The notes: generated from the letters alone by a model not told the origin. 64,000 nt of DNA from UBA1930 sp943371535 (GCA_943371535.1 CALRVE020000009.1:1-64000); one strand, 5' to 3'. Counted from the stretch's first letter, positions 16,329-25,828 are shown. Numbers and translations: made by a program.

Positions 16329-17342
16329 ATGGCTAAAGTAAATTTAAAAGAACTGGCTCAGGTGTTGAATGTATCTATTTCAACTGTTTCAAAAGCTTTA
16401 CGTGGCAGCTACGAAATTGGTGAAGCTACCAAACAAAGAATTGTTGCCAAGGCTGAGGAACTTGGCTACACTCCTAACCCTTATGCAGGTTTTTTGCGTA
16501 ATCATAAAAGTAAAAACATTGCTCTCATTGTTCCTGAATTGAACAATAACTTTTTTATTCAAGCTATTAGTGGAGCTGAATCAATTACCAGAATTAAAGA
16601 TTATCATTTACTTGTTTATTGTACACATGATGATACTGAACAAGAAAAGAAAATTATTCATCATTTACAAAATGGTCGTGTAGATGGTGTGATTATGTCA
16701 TTATCTTCTAACACAACAAATTATAGCCATTTGAACGAGTTGCAAGTATCAGGCATTCCAATTGTTTTCTTCGATAGAATTGCTTATGAAATAGAAACAG
16801 CAAAAATTACGACCGATGATTTTGTTAGTGCCTTCAACGCTACTGAACACTTGATTTTAAATGGTTGCAAGAAAATTGCTTACTTATCGGTTTCTAAAAG
16901 CTTATCAATTGATTTAAAACGCAAGCAAGGTTATTTAGAAGCATTGAATAAATACAATTTACCTACAAAAAACGATTGGATGATTCAATGTAGTAACGAT
17001 GATAAAAACAACATAAAAAAAATAAAACAACTTTTACAAAGTACCCAAAAACCAGATGCCATTTTTGCATCAGTTGAACAACTTGCTTTAAATACTTACT
17101 ATGTGTGTAAAGAATTAAGCATAAACATTCCCAAACAATTAAAACTAATTTGTTTCTCTAACTTGCAAACTGCACCATTATTAAATCCTTCATTAACAAC
17201 CATTCAACAACCTGCTTTTAATATGGGAGAACAAGCTGCACTAATTTTATTCAAACATTTAGACAAAAAAAGAACCTCTATAACTAATGAACATGTAATT
17301 TTAAAATCTACTTTAGTAGTAAGGGATTCTACAAAAAAATAA
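16329..17342 (+). CDS. LacI-family transcriptional regulator, probably of the uxuA operon
   Basis: 337 residues. The N-terminal helix-turn-helix is VNLKELAQVLNVSISTVSKALRG (4-26), and the hinge region is LGYTPNPYAGFLR. A periplasmic-binding-protein-like effector domain follows, with IALIVPELNNNFF and VDGVIMSLSS. It is divergent from the mannonate genes and probably represses them until a uronate or aldonate inducer binds. It resembles the second LacI regulator of the window in the helix-turn-helix and in the closing LNPSLTTIQQPAFNMGEQAA block, so the two may be paralogues. Confidence 0.9.
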   Translation: MAKVNLKELAQVLNVSISTVSKALRGSYEIGEATKQRIVAKAEELGYTPNPYAGFLRNHKSKNIALIVPELNNNFFIQAISGAESITRIKDYHLLVYCTHDDTEQEKKIIHHLQNGRVDGVIMSLSSNTTNYSHLNELQVSGIPIVFFDRIAYEIETAKITTDDFVSAFNATEHLILNGCKKIAYLSVSKSLSIDLKRKQGYLEALNKYNLPTKNDWMIQCSNDDKNNIKKIKQLLQSTQKPDAIFASVEQLALNTYYVCKELSINIPKQLKLICFSNLQTAPLLNPSLTTIQQPAFNMGEQAALILFKHLDKKRTSITNEHVILKSTLVVRDSTKK

Positions 17343-17492
17343 ATTCTACTTCAACAAAACGCTTAACAATTACAATATTTTGCATTTCATTGGATTATGA
17401 AGAGAAAGAAATAAACTCCTCCATATACTTTTTTGCCAAAAATGAACTTTTGGGGAAAATTAATCTTCCTATTCAAGTTTAAAATTCAGTTC

Positions 17493-17522
17493 TTTGTTAA
17501 CACTCATAATAATTTACATTTG
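17493..17522 (+). promoter_or_regulatory. Promoter of the parA-parB operon
   Basis: TTTG (17493-17496), an 18-bp spacer and TACATTTG (17515-17522) match the Bacteroidota promoter pattern at both boxes. Transcription would start near 17528, about 38 bp before the parA ATG. The rest of the 17343-17565 gap shows nothing else distinct. Confidence 0.65.
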
Positions 17523-17565
17523 CAACCTTGTAAAGTAAATTTTAAAAAAGAGGATACAGTGTATT

Positions 17566-18366
17566 ATGGCCAGAATTATTGGTGTAGCTAATCAAAAAGG
17601 TGGTGTAGGTAAAACAACTACAGCCATTAACCTTGCAGCAAGTTTTGCTGTACTTGAATATAAAACTTTGTTAGTGGATGCAGATCCACAAGCAAATAGT
17701 ACAACTGGTGTTGGTTTCGATTTACACAACATTACTACTAGTTTATACGATTGCATGGTAAACAATACCAAAGCAAACGAGGTAATATTGAAAAGTGATA
17801 TTCCACATTTAGATGTAATTCCCTCACACATTGATTTAGTGGGTGCAGAAATTGAAATGATCAATTATCCGAATAGAGAAAATGTTATGAAAACTTTATT
17901 GGATGAAGTGAGAGATAAATATGATTTTATTGTAATTGATTGTTCTCCTTCTTTGGGTTTAATTACAGTAAATTCCTTAGTGGCTGCCGATAGTGTAATT
18001 GTACCAGTCCAATGCGAATTCTTTGCATTAGAAGGTTTAGGAAAATTATTGAATACCATTAAAATTGTACAAAACCGTTTAAATCCCAACTTACAAATTG
18101 AGGGCATTTTAATGACGATGTACGATGGTCGTTTACGTTTATGTAATCAAGTGGTGAGTGAAGTAAGAAGACATTTTGATGATATGGTTTTTAGCACCAT
18201 CATCCATAGAAATACAAGACTAAGTGAAGCTCCTAGCGTTGGTAAACCGGTAATTTTATACGATGCCGATAGTAAAGGAGCCATTAATTACTTGAACTTA
18301 GCTAAAGAAGTATTGCAAAAAAATGAGATGACTAAAATGACCAATGAAGAAAGAATTATTGAATAA
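17566..18366 (+). CDS. parA: ParA/Soj chromosome-partitioning ATPase
   Basis: 266 residues. The deviant Walker A is KGGVGKTTT (11-19), Walker A' is DADPQANST and Walker B is FIVIDCSPSLGL. SEAPSVGKPV is a typical late block. It dimerises on the nucleoid with ATP and moves ParB-parS complexes. parB follows after a repeat-rich 163-bp gap. No parS-like 16-mer was noticed nearby. Confidence 0.96.
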   Translation: MARIIGVANQKGGVGKTTTAINLAASFAVLEYKTLLVDADPQANSTTGVGFDLHNITTSLYDCMVNNTKANEVILKSDIPHLDVIPSHIDLVGAEIEMINYPNRENVMKTLLDEVRDKYDFIVIDCSPSLGLITVNSLVAADSVIVPVQCEFFALEGLGKLLNTIKIVQNRLNPNLQIEGILMTMYDGRLRLCNQVVSEVRRHFDDMVFSTIIHRNTRLSEAPSVGKPVILYDADSKGAINYLNLAKEVLQKNEMTKMTNEERIIE

Positions 18367-18529
18367 GGTAGAAGGTAGAAGATAGAAGGTAAAAGGCAAA
18401 AGTAAAAAGGTTAAAGGAATAAAATAGATGGTATTTAAAGAATCTTACTATACCAAAAATTGAACCCTAACCTTAAACCCAAAACCTCTAACCTTAAACC
18501 TTAAACCTCACACCTTAAACCTTACAAAA
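18367..18529. repeat. Degenerate AAGG/AACC-type repeat region between parA and parB
   Basis: The left half is purine-rich with repeated AGAAGGTAGAAG-like units. The right half is built from imperfect AACCTTAAACC units, running up to the parB ATG. The two halves are partly complementary and could pair. No gene is seen. Similar units occur at 44546-44582 inside queE. Confidence 0.65.
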
Positions 18530-19447
18530 ATGAGCACTCCCAAAAAAAATAACGACCTAATAGGCAAAGGCTTACGCAGTTTGCTAAGTAATATAGATCA
18601 AGATTTAAAAACTACAGAAGGTACATTAAAAACCAAGGTGGTGGAACAAGCTACATCAATGGTTCGTGTTCCATTGGCCGATATTTCTGTAAATCCAAAA
18701 CAACCGAGAAGAGATTTTGATGAAACTGCATTGAGTGAATTGGCCACTTCCATTAAAATTCATGATATTATTCAACCATTAACGGTTACTAAATTAGCCA
18801 ATGGAAAATATCAATTAATTGCAGGTGAAAGAAGATTTAGGGCATCGAAAATTGCTGGTTTAAAAGACGTACCTGTTTATATACGCCAAGCCAACGATAA
18901 AGAATTATTGGAACTTGCTTTATTAGAAAACTTACAACGTGAAGACTTAAACGCCATTGAAATTGGTTTAAGTTATAAGCGTATGATGGAAGAATTGGAT
19001 TACACCCAAGAGCAAGTGGCCGAAAGAATGGGCAAAGAAAGAAGCACTGTAACCAACTACATTCGTTTATTAAAACTTCCGCCCGATATTCAATTAGCAG
19101 TTCGAACTGGTACAATTACTATGGGGCATGCAAGGGCATTAATCACTATTGAAACAGTAGATAAACAATTGTACATTTTTGGTGAAATCAAGAACAAACA
19201 ATTGAGTGTTCGCCAAACAGAAGAGTTGGTAAGAAAACTATACAAGGGTAACGAACCTGTTAAATCTGCTGCAAAAAACGAGTTACCGCCTGCTTATAAA
19301 AAGATAGAAGATAATTTAGCTTCTCATTTTAGTACCAAAGTAAAAATGGCTCATAATAAAAAAGGATATGGCAGCATTACATTAGAATATTATTCATTAC
19401 AAGAATTGAATAAAATTCTAGATCAAATGAATGTTGTTATTAGTTAA
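18530..19447 (+). CDS. parB: ParB/Spo0J chromosome-partitioning protein
   Basis: 305 residues. The N-terminal ParB/Srx domain shows VPLADISVNPKQPRRDFDE and the CTP-binding-type LIAGERRFRASKIAGL. LLENLQREDLNAIE precedes the helix-turn-helix (YTQEQVAERMGKERSTVTNYIRLLKLP), then GHARALI. A C-terminal dimerisation region ends the protein. The start codon directly follows the AACC repeat tract, which leaves little room for a separate promoter; co-transcription with parA is likely. Confidence 0.96.
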   Translation: MSTPKKNNDLIGKGLRSLLSNIDQDLKTTEGTLKTKVVEQATSMVRVPLADISVNPKQPRRDFDETALSELATSIKIHDIIQPLTVTKLANGKYQLIAGERRFRASKIAGLKDVPVYIRQANDKELLELALLENLQREDLNAIEIGLSYKRMMEELDYTQEQVAERMGKERSTVTNYIRLLKLPPDIQLAVRTGTITMGHARALITIETVDKQLYIFGEIKNKQLSVRQTEELVRKLYKGNEPVKSAAKNELPPAYKKIEDNLASHFSTKVKMAHNKKGYGSITLEYYSLQELNKILDQMNVVIS

Positions 19448-19451
19448 TTGC

Positions 19452-20114
19452 ATGAAATTGTATCAACGTATTATAGCAGTTCTAAGTATAGTATTTTGTA
19501 TTGATATACATACAAATGCAAATAATATACATACTTCTATTGATATCAATTATCTTGATACCACTATTCAAAATAGGCTCGACTCCCCAGTTATTGTTAA
19601 ACCAAAACACAATCACCGATTAGCTACAAAACGTTCTGCAATGATTCCGGGTTGGGGGCAAGCTTATAACAAAGAATACTGGAAAATTCCTTTGGTTTAT
19701 GGTGCACTAGCCATTCCTACAGTAACTTTTTTTTATAACAATACTTGGTATAAACGAACAAGAACAGCTTACGATTTATTGGCAAAAGCAAGTGAACCCA
19801 ATGCTACACCAGACGATATTGCCAACTACAACAATAACGTAAACGAAAAACTAAGAGGCTTTTCACTTGGCTCCTTGCAAACCTTTAGAAATTCATTTAG
19901 AAAAGATAGAGATTACTCAGTACTTTGGTTTGTTGTTGTGTGGGGCTTAAATGTGGTAGATGCTACTGTATTTGGGCATTTAAAAGATTTTGATGTAAGT
20001 GATAATTTATCGATGCAAATCAATCCAAGCATTAATCCAATTAACAACAGTAAAGGATTTAGCCTTGTATTCAACTTAAAGAAACCAAGCCCAAGAATGA
20101 TTCAAACCAAATAA
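19452..20114 (+). CDS. DUF5683 protein, envelope-associated
   Basis: 220 residues from ATG 19452, 4 bp after the parB stop; the 19431 frame start would overlap parB. The N-terminal hydrophobic segment is a signal peptide or anchor. The DUF5683 block reads KRSAMIPGWGQAYNKEYWKIPLVYG, followed by two hydrophobic stretches (about 80-100 and 155-175). Function is unknown. The parA-parB-DUF5683-dapB order is common in Bacteroidota. Confidence 0.85.
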   Translation: MKLYQRIIAVLSIVFCIDIHTNANNIHTSIDINYLDTTIQNRLDSPVIVKPKHNHRLATKRSAMIPGWGQAYNKEYWKIPLVYGALAIPTVTFFYNNTWYKRTRTAYDLLAKASEPNATPDDIANYNNNVNEKLRGFSLGSLQTFRNSFRKDRDYSVLWFVVVWGLNVVDATVFGHLKDFDVSDNLSMQINPSINPINNSKGFSLVFNLKKPSPRMIQTK

Positions 20115-20133
20115 AAAATTATATATACCATTT

Positions 20134-20859
20134 ATGAAAATAGCATTGATTGGATATGGGAAAATGGGCATGGCAATTGAAGAAATTGCGATTGCAAAAG
20201 AACACGAAATTGTACTAAAAATAAACATAGATAATGTAGAAGAATTTACAACAGAAGCACTTCAACAAGCCGATGTAGCTATTGAATTTACTGGCCCTCA
20301 CAGTGCTTACAGTAATATAGTAAAATGTTTAGAAGCTGGTGTTCCTGTAATTTGTGGCAGTACAGGTTGGTTAGAACAATTGCCTGCTATTGAAAATTTA
20401 TGTACACAATTAAATGGCACTTTTTTATATGCCAGTAATTTTAGTATTGGGGTGAATTTATTTTTTGAATTGAACACTTATTTAGCCAAATTAATGAGCC
20501 ATCATACAGAGTATGATGTGCTATTAGAAGAAATTCATCACACTCAAAAGAAAGATGCACCAAGTGGTACAGCCATTACTTTGGCGGAACAAGTATTACA
20601 ACAAATTGTAAATAAGAAGAAGTGGGTAAATGAAGTAACTACCAATCCTCAAGAATTAAGTATTATTTCTGAACGTATTGACCCTGCTCCAGGCACACAT
20701 AAAATAAAGTACAGTTCTGTGATTGATGATATTGAAATAATTCATACAGCCCATAATAGAAAAGGGTTTGCAGGTGGTGCGGTTTTAGCAGCAGAATTTG
20801 TTGCTTCTAAAAAAGGCATTTACAATATGAAGCAGGTATTAGGCTTAGATGTTTTTTAA
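20134..20859 (+). CDS. dapB: 4-hydroxy-tetrahydrodipicolinate reductase
   Basis: 241 residues. Reduces 4-hydroxy-tetrahydrodipicolinate with NAD(P)H in the lysine/diaminopimelate pathway. The Rossmann motif is IGYGKMGMAI, followed by VAIEFTGPHSAY, CGSTGW and the catalytic segment EEIHHTQKKDAPSGTA (His and Lys plus the tetrahydrodipicolinate-binding GTA). HNRKGFAGGAVLAAEFV lies near the end. It is the last gene of the par cluster; a structured repeat element follows. Confidence 0.95.
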   Translation: MKIALIGYGKMGMAIEEIAIAKEHEIVLKINIDNVEEFTTEALQQADVAIEFTGPHSAYSNIVKCLEAGVPVICGSTGWLEQLPAIENLCTQLNGTFLYASNFSIGVNLFFELNTYLAKLMSHHTEYDVLLEEIHHTQKKDAPSGTAITLAEQVLQQIVNKKKWVNEVTTNPQELSIISERIDPAPGTHKIKYSSVIDDIEIIHTAHNRKGFAGGAVLAAEFVASKKGIYNMKQVLGLDVF

Positions 20860-20944
20860 TTGAACTAAAAAAAATTAGTTCTCAATGAATGGTTATGTAA
20901 AAAACATGTTACTTTCATCTTGCCTAAAATTTTGATGAAACTTA

Positions 20945-21107
20945 AGAGCCTGTTTAAAATTATTTGATGAAATAATATGTAGATGATTTTTGAGCGAAAC
21001 AAGGCAATTTTTTTAGCCCTAGTCTAACGCCTAAGGCTAAAAAATTAACGAAGTTGCAGCCAAAAAGCAACACCTATTAACCATTGAAATGATTTTAAAC
21101 TGGCTCT
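20945..21107. mobile_element. MITE-like element with terminal inverted repeats
   Basis: About 163 bp with no ORF. The left end AGAGCCTGTTTAAAAT (20945-20960) is matched in inverted form by ATTTTAAACTGGCTCT (21092-21107) with one mismatch, and similarity continues inward for a further six or so bases. The interior holds a second inverted repeat, TTTTTTAGCC (about 21008-21018) against GGCTAAAAAA (about 21035-21044). No clear target-site duplication. The rest of the 20860-21157 gap shows nothing further. Confidence 0.6.
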
Positions 21108-21157
21108 CAGACATTTAGTTGGTATTTTCATCCCAACTTATACATAACCCTTAGTTC

Positions 21158-23299
21158 ATGAAAAAATATATTCTACTTTGTTTAATAGTGCTTGCTTCTA
21201 CTAATTTATTTGCACAACGCAATAAACCAATTATTGATAGTATTGAAAAAATAATTCTTACCCAAACCGATTCTACACTTGTAAAATCTTATAGCGAATT
21301 AACCTGGCAATATAGAACTGTAAATAGAGAAAAAGCAATAAGCTACGGACGAAAAGGCATTGCCTTAGGCAAAAAAATAAATTTTGCCAAAGGATTGGCT
21401 CAAGTGTACAATGATTTGGGGATTATTTATTACGATTTAGAGCTGTACGATTCTTCCATTAACTTATACAATGAAGCCCTTAAAATTCGTAGGCAATTAG
21501 ATGATGATTTAGGTGTTGCAAGACTCTTTAATAAAATTGGCATTATTTATCAACGTCAAGGCGACTTTAGTAAATCATTGTATTACCAGCAAAATGCATT
21601 GAGCCTATTTGAAAAAACAAACGATTTGTTAGGCACTTCCTATGCTTTAAACAATATTGGTATTCTACAACAAAATTTAGGTCGGTATGATGAAGCTATC
21701 TCTTATCACAACCAATCAATAGCCTTTAAAAAAAAAATAAACGATCGGCAAGGTTTAGTTCAATCTTATGTAAATGTTGCCAATATTTTTAAGATAAAAG
21801 AAGAGTATAATAAAGCCGAAGAATATTATAGCAAAGCTGTTGATATGTCTAGAGAACTCAATAATAAAGAGTACTTATCTAATGCACTTAACAATTTAGG
21901 ATCGTTACAACATAAACTTAAAAAATACTCAGTTGCTAAAAGCCATATTTTAGAATCTTATACTCTAAGATCTTCAACCAATGATACAAAAGGCAGGGCC
22001 AGCTGCTTAAATAATTTAGGAGATATATTAATAGATGAAGGAAAATACGACTCGGCTCAAGTTGTTTTAAACAATGCCGAAGCCCTTGCTAAACAAGGCA
22101 TTAATACCAAGCCAGAGTTAGTGATGATTTATCAAACACAATCAAAACTCAACGAAAAAGTTGGCAATGCACCTGCATCATTATCTTACTATAAAAAGTA
22201 TGCTGCTTATAAAGATTCTTTGTTTAATAGCGATATGAGTAATAAGTTTACAGAGCTAGAGGCAAAGTACAATACGTTAGAAAAAGAAAAACGCATTCAA
22301 CAGCAGCAATCTATTCTTAATAAAAGTTTGTATGAAATTGCTCAACAAAAACTATTACTTTCTCAAAGTCAGTTAGAAATTGCAGCTAATGATTTAGAAA
22401 TTCAAAAACAAAATGAGCTTATTCTGCATCAAAGGCTCGATTCTACTCAACAATCTATTAGCATCAATTCTTTAAAAAAAGAAAATACCATTAATACGCT
22501 AGAACTTAAAAATCAAAAATTAGAAAACAATAGAAAAACAGTTTTACTAAGTGTTGTAGGCATTATTTCAGTATTAATTATGCTTTTAATGTATTCTTTT
22601 TATAGAAGGTATAAATTGAAGAAAGAAAAAGAATTACAGCTAGAAATTTTCAAGCAACAAGAGTTATCTACCAAGGCAATTCTTGAAGCAGAAGAAAACG
22701 AACGTAAACGTATTGCTAGTGATTTACATGATGGCGTTGGACAAATTATGAGTGCTGCAAAAATGAATTTGAGTGCTATGGAATCTGAAATTTCGTTTAC
22801 CAATGAGGAGCAAAAAAGAACTTTTGAAAAAGTACTCAATTTAGTAGATGAAGGTTGTAAAGAAGTAAGATCTGTTAGCCATAACATGATGCCTAATGCA
22901 TTGGTAAAAGCAGGCTTAGCAAGTGCAGTAAGAGAATTTATTAATCAAATAGATGCTCGTATCATTAAAACAGATTTATATACCGAAGGCTTAAATGAAC
23001 GAATCGACAGTAATATTGAAACCGTATTATACAGAGTAATTCAAGAGTCTGTAAATAATGTAATTAAACATGCAAATGCCAACCATTTAGACATTTCACT
23101 AATAAAAGATAGTGATGGTATTTCTGTAACAATTGAAGATAATGGCAAGGGCTTTAATACCAAAAATAAAAATAATTTTGAGGGGATAGGGCTAAAAAAT
23201 ATTCAAACCCGAGTAGAATACCTTAAAGGTACTGTAGAATGGAATAGTTCTGTGGGCAAGGGTACACTAGTTGCAATACATATTCCTTTGGGTTCATAA
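21158..23299 (+). CDS. TPR-containing sensor histidine kinase (NarL/NarX-type pair)
   Basis: 713 residues. A signal peptide (ending LFAQ) precedes about seven TPR units (30-330), so the sensor region is periplasmic. A long Gln-rich coiled coil follows (about 370-455), then one membrane helix (about 461-482). The HisKA_3 domain reads ENERKRIASDLHDGVGQIMS with His524, and HATPase_c has ESVNNVIKHA (N box), EDNGKGF and GIGLKNIQTRVEYLKG. It autophosphorylates and passes phosphate to the LuxR-type regulator encoded next. The signal sensed is unknown. Confidence 0.93.
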   Translation: MKKYILLCLIVLASTNLFAQRNKPIIDSIEKIILTQTDSTLVKSYSELTWQYRTVNREKAISYGRKGIALGKKINFAKGLAQVYNDLGIIYYDLELYDSSINLYNEALKIRRQLDDDLGVARLFNKIGIIYQRQGDFSKSLYYQQNALSLFEKTNDLLGTSYALNNIGILQQNLGRYDEAISYHNQSIAFKKKINDRQGLVQSYVNVANIFKIKEEYNKAEEYYSKAVDMSRELNNKEYLSNALNNLGSLQHKLKKYSVAKSHILESYTLRSSTNDTKGRASCLNNLGDILIDEGKYDSAQVVLNNAEALAKQGINTKPELVMIYQTQSKLNEKVGNAPASLSYYKKYAAYKDSLFNSDMSNKFTELEAKYNTLEKEKRIQQQQSILNKSLYEIAQQKLLLSQSQLEIAANDLEIQKQNELILHQRLDSTQQSISINSLKKENTINTLELKNQKLENNRKTVLLSVVGIISVLIMLLMYSFYRRYKLKKEKELQLEIFKQQELSTKAILEAEENERKRIASDLHDGVGQIMSAAKMNLSAMESEISFTNEEQKRTFEKVLNLVDEGCKEVRSVSHNMMPNALVKAGLASAVREFINQIDARIIKTDLYTEGLNERIDSNIETVLYRVIQESVNNVIKHANANHLDISLIKDSDGISVTIEDNGKGFNTKNKNNFEGIGLKNIQTRVEYLKGTVEWNSSVGKGTLVAIHIPLGS

Positions 23300-23337
23300 A
23301 ATTCCCTTATTTTAGTGGTGAAACTAACCCTTTGTAC

Positions 23338-23979
23338 ATGAAAACAGGAAAAATTAATGTAGCGATTGTAGACGACCATCAAATAGTTATAGATGGAATT
23401 ACCTCTCTGCTAGATGGACATCCTAATATTCATATTGCCCTAACCAACACGAATGCAGCTTCAGTTTTACAACAAATTTCAAATCATGAAATTGATATAT
23501 TATTAACCGATATCATGATGCCAATAATGAATGGACAAGAATTGGCAAAAAAAGTAAAAGAACAATTTCCGGATATTAAAATATTGGCATTAAGCATGAG
23601 TGGTCAGGGCCATACTGTTAATCAAATGATTAATGATGCTGATATTGCTGGCTATGTATTAAAAAATATTGGCAAACAAGAACTCATTCATGCCATTGAA
23701 AAAATTGCTAGTGGTGGTGTTTATTTTAGTGAAGAGGTACTCAACGAATTAGAACACTTCAGCAGCATGAAAAAAGAAAACGAAGAAGTTAACCTGACAA
23801 CAAGAGAAAAAGAAATTATTAAGTTAATTGAAAAAGAATGCTCTAATAAAGATATAGCCACACAATTATTCATTAGTGAACGAACAGTTGAAACGCATCG
23901 TAAAAATATTTTCAGAAAAACAAAAACCAACAGTGTAATTGGTTTAGTAAAGTATGCTTATGAGCATAAATTAATTTAA
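23338..23979 (+). CDS. LuxR/NarL-type response regulator
   Basis: 213 residues from ATG 23338; an upstream TTG at 23332 is a weaker start. The receiver domain has acidic pocket VDDH (11-14), phospho-acceptor Asp58 in LLTDIMMP and Lys in YVLKNIG. The C-terminal LuxR helix-turn-helix is LTTREKEIIKLIEKE, then NKDIATQLFISERTVETHRKNI. It lies 38 bp after the histidine kinase and is its obvious partner. Targets unknown. Confidence 0.93.
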   Translation: MKTGKINVAIVDDHQIVIDGITSLLDGHPNIHIALTNTNAASVLQQISNHEIDILLTDIMMPIMNGQELAKKVKEQFPDIKILALSMSGQGHTVNQMINDADIAGYVLKNIGKQELIHAIEKIASGGVYFSEEVLNELEHFSSMKKENEEVNLTTREKEIIKLIEKECSNKDIATQLFISERTVETHRKNIFRKTKTNSVIGLVKYAYEHKLI

Positions 23980-23998
23980 TTGCTTGTATAATTTGCTT

Positions 23999-25096
23999 TT
24001 ATTGAACCAACACTTTTTGTACAAACTTTTTTTTGCTATCCAAGTTTATTAATTGAATGTAATATACACCAATTGCTGTTGTAGCTGGAATATTCATTGA
24101 TTCTAGTTGTTGTTTACTCTTAACATTTACATTCTTTACACTCAATAATCTTGATTGGTTATCGATGAACTGAATTGAAAAATTACCTAATTCCTGTAAA
24201 CTAATATATATAACATTTCCTCTAGCAATAGGGTTTGGAAATACTTTAAATGCAGCTTCTTGTTTAAAGATATTCTTCAATAAAGAGGGAATTGTTGTAA
24301 TTTTTTCAACACTTTTTCCTACAACAACAGATCCACCAATTGCTTGTATTCTACCAACTATTGTTGAATAACTAGTTACAACAACTTCATTCAATTCTTT
24401 ATGTACTGGTTTTAATTGAACACAAATAATCTCCTTGCCTTCATAATAACTAATTTGTCTCTTTTCACTTGTATATCCTAAAGATGATATTTCTATATTA
24501 ACAGAGTCTTCTGTATGATTCATCAAATTCAAACACTTGAAAACACCATTTGAATCTGCCATTATTTGTGTTGTTTTATTTGGAAAGTTTAATTTAACCA
24601 TTGCATAAGCAACAGGTTTTTTATCTTCGTCTAACACCTCTCCTTCAAGCAACTTATCAGTTACGCTATTTAAAACAGCAGGCTTTTCACTTACATGCTC
24701 TTGTATAATCTTTGTTTTACCTTTCGTTTTTGGTACTTCTTTACACACTTTTTCAGGTACATCTTTCACAGCAATTTTACCTAGTAATCTTTGTGAATTG
24801 CCTCTATTTACAAAAAAGAATAATGAAGTAACGCTTGCCAATAGCAATTGCCAACGTTTATCTTTGGGTTTTGTAGCCTCTTGTAATCCTCGGTTTAATT
24901 GTTCTGTAGAAAATCTGCCACAAGTATTCCCTTTATTATGGCTAAAAAAGTGAAGTATTTGCTCATCACTCATTGCTTGAAAATCTATCACTGTTTTACA
25001 ACAGCTGCCACAAAAACGACCTTGTTCATTTTCGGTCATTTTATTCCAATCTTCATGGCAAGGTTCTGGTATTTGAAGATAAACTTGAGTTTTCAT
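23999..25096 (-). CDS. Membrane protein with Cys-rich N-terminus, carboxypeptidase-like repeat and T9SS-type tail
   Basis: 365 residues. Residues 1-65 have no signal peptide but carry cysteines in CHEDW, GRFCGSCCKTVIDF and NTCGRF, which could bind metal. A single hydrophobic helix follows (about 82-96). Next comes a carboxypeptidase-regulatory-like beta sandwich (about 150-235, EGEVLDEDKKPVAYAMVKL). The C-terminal part looks like a T9SS sorting domain (FKVFPNPIARGNVIYI ... KKKFVQKVLVQ). Convergent with the response regulator. The topology is puzzling for a T9SS cargo. Function unknown. Confidence 0.72.
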   Translation of the reverse strand: MKTQVYLQIPEPCHEDWNKMTENEQGRFCGSCCKTVIDFQAMSDEQILHFFSHNKGNTCGRFSTEQLNRGLQEATKPKDKRWQLLLASVTSLFFFVNRGNSQRLLGKIAVKDVPEKVCKEVPKTKGKTKIIQEHVSEKPAVLNSVTDKLLEGEVLDEDKKPVAYAMVKLNFPNKTTQIMADSNGVFKCLNLMNHTEDSVNIEISSLGYTSEKRQISYYEGKEIICVQLKPVHKELNEVVVTSYSTIVGRIQAIGGSVVVGKSVEKITTIPSLLKNIFKQEAAFKVFPNPIARGNVIYISLQELGNFSIQFIDNQSRLLSVKNVNVKSKQQLESMNIPATTAIGVYYIQLINLDSKKKFVQKVLVQ

Positions 25097-25228
25097 GGCA
25101 GTAGTTTTGCATCAGATGCATGTATTCTTTTGTTTACATAATTTTTTTAAAATATTTTTTTCTTCATTATAGAATTACCAAACAATAGATAATTCATTTA
25201 TTTTCACTGTTCAACCAAAACTATTTTT

Positions 25229-25828
25229 ATGTCTGCTCTTTTCCCAGAATTTTTCGAATGCAATGATTATTTAATTGATGAAAAAGTAACTTTTCTTCAG
25301 TTCGAAAACGAATACAAAATTTATAACGATTTAGGAGTACAAATTGGTGCAATTAAACAATCTTTAAATGCTTGGCATAAGGTTTTACGAATGCTTTTAA
25401 ATAAAGCTATGTTGCCATTTATATTAGAATTGAAAGATTCAAATGGTGAATTATTGGTGAGTGTAGAACGTGGCTAGACGTTTTGGATGTCGAAAATAAA
25501 GATTACCAATAGCAACCATGAAGAAGTGGGATACATTAAGCAAAAATTTACTTTTTTAAAACCTCGTTTTAAAATACTAGACGCCTCTGAAAACTTAATT
25601 GGTGAAATTACTGGCGATTGGAAAGCTTGGAACTTTATTATAACCGATGCAAGTGGTAATGAAGTTGGAAAAATTACTAAAAAATGGGCTGGGGCAATGA
25701 AAGAATTGTTTACATCGGCCGATAAATATTATGTGCATATTAATCCAAGTTTTAGCGAAGACCAACATAAAATAAATATTGTTGCTACAGCTATTACCAT
25801 AGATATGGTTTTAAAAGAAAGCAAATAA
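25229..25828 (+). pseudogene. Scramblase-like (LURP-one/phospholipid scramblase) gene interrupted by in-frame TAG
   Basis: Two consecutive open segments, 82 and 113 residues, lie in the same frame and are separated by TAG at 25475-25477. Read through, the frame gives about 199 codons. Both halves carry the same repeated sheet pattern (xIYNDLGVQIGAI, then KILDASENLIGEI and TDASGNEVGKI), as in scramblase-related proteins. The junction codes VERG-stop-TFWMSKI. One base change (for example TGG to TAG) explains it. It could be a pseudogene, a read-through stop, a reinitiating pair (ATG at 25487) or a sequence error. Confidence 0.7.

Noticed and set aside
17343..18529. A parS site near parAB
   Set aside because: No 16-bp palindrome like the usual parS sequence was found by eye in or around the par genes.
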